This document shows positions 7,768 to 13,862 of a DNA stretch of 42,833 bases, in pieces; the first letter of the stretch is position 1, and each line of letters starts with the position of its first letter. The stretch is from the NCBI GenBank assembly GCA_022511185.1, contig JAFLSA010000004.1, positions 1-42,833 of the forward strand, written 5' to 3'. The notes under the pieces were generated by a model. That model saw only the letters and a program-made list of their open reading frames with translations, did no database searches and was not told where the DNA came from. Position numbers and translations under genes: made by a program. The DNA is from Eubacterium sp. (GTDB lineage: Bacteria > Bacillota > Clostridia > Oscillospirales > Acutalibacteraceae).

Positions 7768-7980
7768 CTATTTCATAATAATACCTACGGCACATAATAC
7801 AGCCTGAGCTATTGCTAAAACAGCTACTGCAATTAAATTCTTATTCATCTTATCGGCAATATTTTCTACCTTTTTATCTCTATTACTTTTAATTATGCTT
7901 ATCAAATTTACAGAAGCTATTAGTAATAATATTCCTAAAATTATCTTGAGAACATTTAACACGACAGCAACAGTTTCCAC
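7768..7980 (-). CDS. Small two-TM membrane protein between leuA and leuB
   Basis: A 70-residue protein with two hydrophobic helices (about residues 5-28 and 49-69) separated by a charged loop IKSNRDKKVENIADKMNKN. It starts at a GTG, eight bases after an AAGGAG that overlaps the leuA stop codon, so translation is coupled to leuA. I do not recognise the family. The position inside a biosynthetic operon suggests co-expression under leucine limitation; possible roles include a transport accessory or membrane anchor, all speculative. It is too well placed and too clearly membrane-like to be a chance reading frame. Confidence 0.75.
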   Translation of the reverse strand: METVAVVLNVLKIILGILLLIASVNLISIIKSNRDKKVENIADKMNKNLIAVAVLAIAQAVLCAVGIIMK

Positions 7981-7992
7981 AACAATATCTCC

Positions 7993-9729
7993 TTAGCAGA
8001 CGTCGAAAATTCCGGGCATTGTGTCGTCGCGCACTGTGTCCTTTTGGTCACGGTTGATTGCGCATATAATACCCTTCATTGAGGCATAGCTGATATTGTG
8101 GCTTACACCGATACCGAAAACGTCCTTACCCTGTGGATTTTTAAGATGTATATAGCTGATAGCCTTTGAGTCACTGCCGACTGAGATAGCGTGCTCGCTG
8201 TAATCGACAAACTCATAGTCGGTGATACCGATTTCCTTAACAGCTGAGAAGAATGCACCGATAGGACCTGAGCCTGTACCCTCAATTTTCACCGGCTGAT
8301 TATCCTTATACTTAATCTCGCCTGTGAAATGAACGGAGGTCAGATAATTCTCCTCAGTCTTTTCTTCGCTGATTTTATAGTTCATAAGTCTGTAAGGACC
8401 GCAGACGTTTCTGTATTCTTTCTGGAACAAATCAAAGATTTCAGAAGTGTGAAGTTCCTTGCCCTTTTCGTCACAAGCCTTCTGTACTACTGCGCCGAAC
8501 TCAGGGTGCATAGCCTTCGGCATCTTGATACCGTACTCATTTGCAAGGATATATGCAGTACCGCCCTTACCGCTCTGTGAGTTGATACGGATAATCGGCT
8601 CGTACTCTCTGCCTACGTCAGCAGGGTCGATAGGAAGATAAGGCACCTCCCACATATCAGTGCCGCTTTCGTCCATATAAATCTTGCCCTTATTTATGGC
8701 ATCCTGATGAGAGCCTGAAAAGGCTGTGAACACAAGCTCACCTGCATACGGGTGACGTGGCGGAACCGTCATTTTTGTCGTTCTTTCGTAAACGTCTTTA
8801 ATCTTATTAATATCGTGGAAATCAAGCTCAGGGTCAACTCCCTGTGTCCACATATTGAGCGCAAGAGTAACTATATCAACGTTACCTGTTCTCTCACCGT
8901 TACCGAAAAGTGTACCCTCAATTCTGTCAGCACCTGCAAGCAAAGCAAGCTCAGCAGCGGCAACGCCTGTACCCCTGTCATTATGAGGGTGAAGTGAAAT
9001 AATAGCAGCCTCTCGGTTTGGTAAACGACGGCAAAAATATTCAATCTGGTCTGCATAGCCGTTTGGCGTTGAGCCCTCAACAGTTGACGGAAGATTAAGA
9101 ATAATCGGATTTTCCTTAGTGATATGAAGCTCCTCCATAACCTGACGGCAAATCTCAACTGCGTTATCCATTTCAGTTCCCGTAAAGCTTTCAGGACTGT
9201 ACTCAAAGCGGATATTCGTTTCAGGGTTCGACTTCTTCTGCTCCTCTGTAAGTTCATAGATGAGCTTTGCACCATTTACGGCAATATCAATTACGCCCTG
9301 CATATCCGTCTTGAAAACAACCTTGCGCTGAAGCGTTGAGGTTGAATTGTAAAAATGCACGATTACGTTTTTAGCGCCACTGATTGCCTCAAAGGTTTTC
9401 TTGATAAGATGAGGTCTTGCCTGAACAAGCACCTGAATAGTTACGTCATCAGGGATATATCCGCCGTCAATAAGCGTACGCAGAATTTCATACTCCGTTT
9501 CACTTGCTGACGGAAAGCCTACCTCAATTTCCTTAACACCGATATTAACGAGTGTTGAGAAAAGCTCGAGCTTTTCCTGTAAATTCATTGGGTCGACAAG
9601 CGCCTGATTACCGTCACGCATATCGACCGAGCACCATATAGGCGCCTTTGTGATAGTCTTGTCGGGCCATGTACGGTCCGGAATATTTATCGGCTTGAAG
9701 CCGACGTATTTTTCATACCCTTTTTTCAT
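7993..9729 (-). CDS. leuA: 2-Isopropylmalate synthase
   Basis: A 578-residue enzyme that condenses acetyl-CoA with 2-oxoisovalerate, the first committed step of leucine synthesis. The TIM-barrel shows the catalytic/metal motif WCSVDMRDGNQALVDP, EVGFPSASETEYE, ISLHPHNDRGTGVAAAELA and GNGERTGNVDIVTLALN. A long C-terminal segment (SEEKTEENYLTSVHF onward, with EGTGSGPIGAFFSAV) is the leucine-binding regulatory domain. Its length and NRTW-like start (INIPDRTWPDKTI) put it in the long LeuA type also found in actinobacteria. The ATG follows AAAGGAGATTGACTTATA. Control is double: T-box attenuation upstream and expected feedback inhibition by leucine. Confidence 0.96.
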   Translation of the reverse strand: MKKGYEKYVGFKPINIPDRTWPDKTITKAPIWCSVDMRDGNQALVDPMNLQEKLELFSTLVNIGVKEIEVGFPSASETEYEILRTLIDGGYIPDDVTIQVLVQARPHLIKKTFEAISGAKNVIVHFYNSTSTLQRKVVFKTDMQGVIDIAVNGAKLIYELTEEQKKSNPETNIRFEYSPESFTGTEMDNAVEICRQVMEELHITKENPIILNLPSTVEGSTPNGYADQIEYFCRRLPNREAAIISLHPHNDRGTGVAAAELALLAGADRIEGTLFGNGERTGNVDIVTLALNMWTQGVDPELDFHDINKIKDVYERTTKMTVPPRHPYAGELVFTAFSGSHQDAINKGKIYMDESGTDMWEVPYLPIDPADVGREYEPIIRINSQSGKGGTAYILANEYGIKMPKAMHPEFGAVVQKACDEKGKELHTSEIFDLFQKEYRNVCGPYRLMNYKISEEKTEENYLTSVHFTGEIKYKDNQPVKIEGTGSGPIGAFFSAVKEIGITDYEFVDYSEHAISVGSDSKAISYIHLKNPQGKDVFGIGVSHNISYASMKGIICAINRDQKDTVRDDTMPGIFDVC

Positions 9730-9761
9730 TATAAGTCAATCTCCTTTCAATTTGCACAGGA

Positions 9762-10041
9762 GCAAAAAAATAAGCCCCTATACGTTTAAGTATAGGGACG
9801 TAATCTCTACGTGGTACCACCCTATTTCAGCAGAAGAATCTGCCCTTTAGCATCTATCAATGCCTTTGCCTGTAACGCAGCAACACGGCTGTTCCTATTA
9901 ATTCCTATTCAAAACAGCAACTCTGCAGAGAGCTATACACCAAATAATTTGTATTGACTTACACCGACCGTCAACTCTCTTAAACTAAATCATAAGGTCT
10001 TTTTCTGCTTCATAGTCTTTGCTTGGGTACTATTAAATTGT
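9762..10041 (-). promoter_or_regulatory. T-box riboswitch leader of the leucine operon
   Basis: Minus-strand leader with all main T-box parts. Stem I carries AGAGAG followed by GGTCGGTGTAAG (about 9960-9981). The conserved T-box AGGGTGGTACCACG lies at 9810-9823. The terminator stem CCCTATAC/GTATAGGG (9776-9797) is followed by seven T. Uncharged tRNA would stabilise the antiterminator. A candidate specifier CUC (Leu) lies at 9930-9932, on the 3' side of the lower stem I internal loop closed by GCAGA/TCTGC, but its exact register is by eye. It fills most of the 439-base gap between leuA and the next gene; in 10081-10168 I see nothing. Confidence 0.93.
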
Positions 10042-10047
10042 AATGAT

Positions 10048-10075
10048 ATTATAACAAATTTTAAAATTTTGTCAA
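10048..10075 (-). promoter_or_regulatory. Promoter of the leu operon
   Basis: On the minus strand consensus TTGACA (10070-10075), a 16-base spacer and consensus TATAAT (10048-10053), just upstream of the T-box leader. Confidence 0.85.
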
Positions 10076-10168
10076 GAGTTAAATGCTTGTGAACTCCACT
10101 TTTGATATAAACACTGATATTGTGTTATTTTTAAAGCAGTTGTGCCATTTTTGTTTTCGAGACTGTGC

Positions 10169-10846
10169 TCAAGATTCTTTGTTTATTAGTCTGTTTAAAA
10201 CGCTGTAATCTTCATAACTAAACATAATTTTTATATCCACAGGATTGCCTTCAACATAAAGCAAGGTGCATTTATTGCCAACCATGTGTTCTGTTGTGTA
10301 AACACGACCCACCTTTTCGTTTCCGGTCCATATGGAAAATTTACTGCCTCCGCCGTGTGTTTTAGTTATAATTTGCTCCGTATTTTCTCTTTCAAATAAA
10401 CTTACTTTATTTACATTGAAACGATAATACAGTTGATTTTTTGCTTTAATTTTACCGCTTCCAAGTGCTTCTCTTAACTCGTTATCATCAAAAGCAAGAA
10501 TGTTTATGGTATCTTCTTTTCTCCAAATTTTAAACTTTCCTAAATATAATTTTAGAGTAGTATCTTGTATTGTTACAATGTTATACATTGTTGGTGAAGG
10601 TGGTGCAGAATTCAATAATTCCATAAAGTTGTATTGAATAATTGAATTGCCCTTTTCTATGTTTGCCTTTTTTTCTGTTTCTTTTTTTATCTCTTCATTT
10701 CGCTCACCTTTTTTTAACAATCCAACAAAAACCCATAATAAAATAATTGGTGTTAAAAACCCCAAAAAGCCTAAAAATAAACTATCAGTTGCACCAAAAA
10801 CCCATACTCCGATTACGATACCGATTATTAATATTATTGTTGCCAT
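10169..10846 (-). CDS. Membrane protein of unknown function, paired with an XRE regulator
   Basis: A 225-residue protein I do not recognise. Two hydrophobic helices occupy about residues 2-45 (ATIILIIGIVIGVWVFG, then FLGFLGFLTPIILLWVFVGLL). A charged linker rich in Lys and Glu follows, then a soluble, beta-rich domain of about 150 residues reminiscent of a small sensing or PH-like domain (KFKIWRKEDTINILAFDDNE; KFSIWTGNEKVGRVYTTEH). The start follows GAGGAAATAATT. It is transcribed away from an XRE-type regulator, and its promoter start site overlaps a 20-bp palindrome repeated near the regulator. Both genes are more AT-rich than their neighbours, which hints at acquisition as a unit. Confidence 0.7.
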   Translation of the reverse strand: MATIILIIGIVIGVWVFGATDSLFLGFLGFLTPIILLWVFVGLLKKGERNEEIKKETEKKANIEKGNSIIQYNFMELLNSAPPSPTMYNIVTIQDTTLKLYLGKFKIWRKEDTINILAFDDNELREALGSGKIKAKNQLYYRFNVNKVSLFERENTEQIITKTHGGGSKFSIWTGNEKVGRVYTTEHMVGNKCTLLYVEGNPVDIKIMFSYEDYSVLNRLINKES

Positions 10847-10874
10847 AATTATTTCCTCTTTTATATTACTATTA

Positions 10875-10894
10875 TTGCGCCTATATAGGTGCAA
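10875..10894. promoter_or_regulatory. Putative operator O1 of the XRE regulator
   Basis: TTGCGCCTATATAGGTGCAA is a 20-base palindrome with one mismatched pair. It covers the predicted start site of the membrane protein gene. A related copy (15 of 20 bases) lies 59 bases away. Confidence 0.6.
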
Positions 10895-10898
10895 TTAA

Positions 10899-10927
10899 AT
10901 CATAACATACAGTTACAATAAAGTCAA
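10899..10927 (-). promoter_or_regulatory. Promoter of the membrane protein gene
   Basis: On the minus strand TTGACT (10922-10927), a 17-base spacer and TATGAT (10899-10904), between the two operator-like sites. Confidence 0.65.
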
Positions 10928-10933
10928 TATAAA

Positions 10934-10953
10934 TTGTTCTTATATGAGTGCAA
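10934..10953. promoter_or_regulatory. Putative operator O2 of the XRE regulator
   Basis: TTGTTCTTATATGAGTGCAA matches O1 at 15 of 20 positions, including the TTG...GTGCAA ends and the TATAT centre. It lies directly before the ribosome site of the regulator gene, so the regulator may repress itself. Confidence 0.5.
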
Positions 10954-10967
10954 CGGAGGATGACTTT

Positions 10968-11198
10968 ATGAACGCTGAATTCGAAAAGAAATTAGGTAAA
11001 AATATAAGAAATCTAAGAGAGAAAAATAAAATTACGCAAGAAATATTATCTACTAAATTGCAATTATTAGGTTGCGATATTACTCGTTCTGCTGTTGCAA
11101 AAATCGAAGTTGGGCAAAGACATATTTATCCCGATGAAATTAAATTAATAAAAGAGATATTAAATGTGTCTTATGATGAAATATTTGATATAAAATAA
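10968..11198 (+). CDS. XRE-family helix-turn-helix regulator
   Basis: A 76-residue single-domain protein, essentially one Cro/C1-type HTH: KLGKNIRNLREKNKITQEILSTKL, then DITRSAVAKIEVGQRHIYPDE and a final helix LIKEILNVSYDEIF. The start is the ATG after CGGAGGATGACTTT rather than an in-frame ATG eight codons earlier that lies inside the operator-like repeat. It has no sensing domain, so induction must come from loss of the protein, a partner or competition. It faces away from the membrane protein gene; the shared gap holds two matching palindromes. Confidence 0.9.
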   Translation: MNAEFEKKLGKNIRNLREKNKITQEILSTKLQLLGCDITRSAVAKIEVGQRHIYPDEIKLIKEILNVSYDEIFDIK

Positions 11199-11260
11199 CT
11201 TCCAGTATTTTTAATACTCGTTTTTTGCACTTTGTGCAATATAGCTATTAGCAAAAAACA

Positions 11261-11292
11261 GGGCAACTAAAATTGTATCATTTTAGTTGCCC
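11261..11292 (-). terminator. Terminator of the PRTase gene
   Basis: A 13-bp stem GGGCAACTAAAAT/ATTTTAGTTGCCC with a 6-base loop. On the minus strand it is followed by TGTTTTTTGC. The plus side lacks a U-run, so it mainly serves the gene at 11326. Confidence 0.75.
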
Positions 11293-11325
11293 TATAGTGT
11301 TTATGGTTGAGAAAATCGAACCTAT

Positions 11326-11970
11326 TTATAGCAGTGAATATCCGTAACCGTTTGCAATAGCGTCTACCCTCTCGCCTGCTTTGCAGTGAGGACAGTCGTG
11401 CGGAGCATAAGCCTCATAGCCCGGTACGTCATTTTTATTAAATATTGTATTAACCTCTATTCCGTCAATGCTGTCTGCCGCTGAAAAGATTGAGGTCACG
11501 CCCACAGTTCTGCCGCCGTAATAACGCACGCTTTCCATTGCTCTTTCAATCGTTTTACCGCTCGTGATACAGGAAATCAGTATAACAACGTTTTTATCGC
11601 TAATGAGCTTTTTAAGATTATCACGGAAAATGATATTACCCTCTGTGTCATATTCAGGCCCTACGATATAAACGTCATTATCCGGGTTAGGATTGAACAT
11701 ATTAGGTCTTGAAAGCTCGTGTGCAAGATAAGCCCCGAGCGCCTGAGTTTCATAAAGGCATAAAACCGTATTTACTTTAATACTTCTCTCGTTATAATAC
11801 TGAGCCATAAGCATAGCTGCATCAACAGCTACGTTATGATTATGCTTAATATCAGACGTACCTATATAGCAGTTAAGATGAGTTGATGAGGAAATAAAAT
11901 GACCAGGCATTGCGTGAACAAACACCCGCTCATCTCTGTCTGAGGTTATTGTATAAATCGGTTTATCCAT
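11326..11970 (-). CDS. Type I phosphoribosyltransferase (orotate PRTase-like)
   Basis: A 214-residue protein. The PRPP-binding loop is VVILISCITSGKTIERAMESV, where type I PRTases usually read VVDDVITTG; the two acidic residues that contact the ribose hydroxyls are replaced by Ile-Ser-Cys. The N-terminal part (VFVHAMPGHFISSSTHLNCYIGTSDIKHN) differs from housekeeping PyrE, and a C-terminal CPHC pair could bind metal. I expect a divergent PRTase and doubt that it is the cell's orotate enzyme. The start follows AAGGAG. It is monocistronic with its own terminator, not beside other pyrimidine genes. Confidence 0.7.
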   Translation of the reverse strand: MDKPIYTITSDRDERVFVHAMPGHFISSSTHLNCYIGTSDIKHNHNVAVDAAMLMAQYYNERSIKVNTVLCLYETQALGAYLAHELSRPNMFNPNPDNDVYIVGPEYDTEGNIIFRDNLKKLISDKNVVILISCITSGKTIERAMESVRYYGGRTVGVTSIFSAADSIDGIEVNTIFNKNDVPGYEAYAPHDCPHCKAGERVDAIANGYGYSLL

Positions 11971-12085
11971 AATAATATATGCTCCTTAAGGAATATTTTC
12001 ACTATAAATATTTTACCCCACAAAATGTATTTTTTCAACCAAGGTGTATATAAAAAATAATTTACAATATTTGTGGAAAATGAAC

Positions 12086-12117
12086 AAAGGAAACGGCAAA
12101 AAATTACCGTTTCCTTT
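12086..12117 (-). terminator. Terminator of the GH43 gene
   Basis: An 11-bp stem AAAGGAAACGG/CCGTTTCCTTT just past the GH43 stop. Its minus-strand tail is TGTTCATTTT, a moderate U-tract. Confidence 0.65.
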
Positions 12118-12123
12118 TCTTTG

Positions 12124-13065
12124 TTATACTTTGTCCATATATCTTTCAGCTGTGATGATGCCGTCTTTTACGTTAAGCTTGCAGATTCTTGCATTTCGTC
12201 TGTCACCTGAAAGACCGTCATCCTCAACATCTCTTGCGTGGTAAACCGCATACCACTGACCTTTATATTTAATCATTGAATGGTGACCCGTGCCCTCTTC
12301 AAATTCATTTGCCTTAAGCACAGGGGCGTACGTATCATCATCCGGGTATTTTTCAAACTTGATTTTTGTCAGATCTGTTTCGTCAGTCTTTGCCCTTGCA
12401 TAGCCGATGTAATAAGTAGGTTGCTGATAGCAGTTACCCGAATACATAAGGTACTGCCAGTCACCCTCTTTGAAATAAAATGCGCCCTCGATCGTATGCC
12501 AGTTTACGCCCTTTTCATATCTGTCCCTCATATAGACATCCTCGTCAAGAGTAGGAACTACGAGAGTAACAGGCTTGCCCTCAGCCGTTTGGGGATCAAG
12601 AAGTCTGTCAACAACTATATAAGTACCGGGTCTTTCGCCGTCAAAGCGGTTTGTTGAATAGAAAATGAAAAGACCGCTTTCATTTTTAACAACGTGGGAG
12701 TCGATTGAAAACGGATGCAAAAGCTGCTTTGCATTTTCAAACGGACCGAGCGGACTTTTACTGCTTGAAACGTGCATAGTCTGCCTGTGACCGCCCTTGT
12801 CAGGCGTATCGCCGTAAAATTCAAACGAACAGTACATATAATATGTGCCGTCAATTTCAATCACCGACGGCGCCCAGAAATCCTGAACGTCAGGATATGT
12901 AAATACCATTCCGTGAAATTTCCAATCGCCGAAAAGGTCATCGGCATAGTACGCATAAATTCCGTCATCGCCCGTGGTGTAAATATAAAATTTACCGTTG
13001 CTTTCGAGAATAAACGGGTCAGCCTGACCGATATAATGTTCTTTATCAATTTTCAAAAGGTGCAT
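12124..13065 (-). CDS. Glycoside hydrolase family 43 enzyme (arabinofuranosidase/xylosidase type)
   Basis: A 313-residue five-bladed beta-propeller hydrolase. The expected catalytic trio is visible: general base Asp16 in GQADPFIL, pKa-modulating Asp122 in SIDSHVV, and general acid Glu193 in TIEGAFYFKEG. GHHSMIKYKGQWYAVYHAR near the C-terminus is typical of the family. There is no signal peptide, so it is probably cytoplasmic and acts on imported arabino- or xylo-oligosaccharides. No extra carbohydrate-binding domain is present. Subfamily and linkage cannot be called. The ATG follows ACGGAGAAATTTT. It has its own promoter and terminator; no transporter is adjacent. Confidence 0.88.
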   Translation of the reverse strand: MHLLKIDKEHYIGQADPFILESNGKFYIYTTGDDGIYAYYADDLFGDWKFHGMVFTYPDVQDFWAPSVIEIDGTYYMYCSFEFYGDTPDKGGHRQTMHVSSSKSPLGPFENAKQLLHPFSIDSHVVKNESGLFIFYSTNRFDGERPGTYIVVDRLLDPQTAEGKPVTLVVPTLDEDVYMRDRYEKGVNWHTIEGAFYFKEGDWQYLMYSGNCYQQPTYYIGYARAKTDETDLTKIKFEKYPDDDTYAPVLKANEFEEGTGHHSMIKYKGQWYAVYHARDVEDDGLSGDRRNARICKLNVKDGIITAERYMDKV

Positions 13066-13095
13066 AAAATTTCTCCGTTGCTGTAATATGGCAGT

Positions 13096-13124
13096 ATTAT
13101 ACTATTTAAAAATTGATATTACAA
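13096..13124 (-). promoter_or_regulatory. Promoter of the GH43 gene
   Basis: On the minus strand TTGTAA (13119-13124), a 17-base spacer and TATAAT (13096-13101). Confidence 0.65.
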
Positions 13125-13146
13125 TACGAAATTGAGAAAAAACAAA

Positions 13147-13692
13147 CTATTTTACAAATCTTTTTAGCCGATTTACAAGTACCGATGCGATAACAATCTT
13201 AACCGCATCAGGCAAAAGAAACGGTAAAACACAAGTTGAAAAGGCAGAAAGAAACGTAACCTTATATGCAATCACAAACCATATCGTGCCAAACAAATAT
13301 AAGACCAATTCGCCGATTACCATAAAAATAATATTCTGCCATAGCCTTCTGCCGATTTTTTCTGCGGCAAATCCGACTATCAGCGACGTAAAAATAAAGC
13401 CGACGATATATCCGCCTGTAGGTCCTGTTACTGCGGCAATACCGCTTTTAAAGCCTGTAAAGATTGGAAGCCCTACCATACCTAAAAGGATATAAATTAT
13501 AACAGTGAGTGTGCCTCTTTTCCAGCCGAGTAAGCCTGCAGTCAGGCAGACTGCAAAGGTCTGAAGCGTTATTGACACGGTAAGCGGAATGGCTATCCAC
13601 GAGCACACACAAATTAGCGCCGCAAACAAGCCTATGTAAACTATATCGAGTGTTTTAAATTTTTTCCTTCTATTCTCTTCGCTCACAAGCAT
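13147..13692 (-). CDS. bioY: BioY-type biotin transporter substrate-binding subunit
   Basis: A 181-residue membrane protein with about six helices and the BioY signatures LQTFAVCLTAGLLGWKRGTLTV, LLGMVGLPIFTGFKSGIAAVTGPTGGYIVGF and a late LPDAVKIVIASVLVNRL. BioY is the substrate-capturing S component of an ECF transporter; the shared energising genes (ecfA, ecfA', ecfT) are not in the window. No biotin synthesis genes are seen here either. The start is the ATG after GAAGGAGAG rather than one 16 codons upstream that lies inside the promoter. I looked for a BirA operator and found no convincing match. Confidence 0.9.
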   Translation of the reverse strand: MLVSEENRRKKFKTLDIVYIGLFAALICVCSWIAIPLTVSITLQTFAVCLTAGLLGWKRGTLTVIIYILLGMVGLPIFTGFKSGIAAVTGPTGGYIVGFIFTSLIVGFAAEKIGRRLWQNIIFMVIGELVLYLFGTIWFVIAYKVTFLSAFSTCVLPFLLPDAVKIVIASVLVNRLKRFVK

Positions 13693-13711
13693 CTCTCCTT
13701 CTTTTTTGAAG

Positions 13712-13740
13712 ATTATGCCATTTGCAAAACTTATTGTCAA
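13712..13740 (-). promoter_or_regulatory. Promoter of bioY
   Basis: On the minus strand TTGACA (13735-13740), a 17-base spacer and CATAAT (13712-13717). Confidence 0.75.
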
Positions 13741-13797
13741 CTTTTTGTTGTTTTTAGGTTTACAATTTAAAAATAATGTAAAACAAAATAATTTTTG

Positions 13798-13826
13798 TTG
13801 AATATTGTATTTTAATAATATATAAT
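13798..13826 (+). promoter_or_regulatory. Promoter of the GH30 gene
   Basis: TTGAAT (13798-13803), a 17-base spacer and TATAAT (13821-13826), about 37 bases before the start codon. Confidence 0.65.
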
Positions 13827-13862
13827 TTATTGTGCAGATAGTCTTTACATATGGAGGACACT

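Noticed and set aside
10875-10953. A prophage control region (XRE with divergent gene)
   Set aside because: No integrase, attachment repeat or other phage gene is nearby; the divergent gene is a membrane protein.
13693-13850. A BirA operator upstream of bioY
   Set aside because: The expected TTGTTAAC-spacer-GTTAACAA pattern is not there; only an ordinary promoter is seen.
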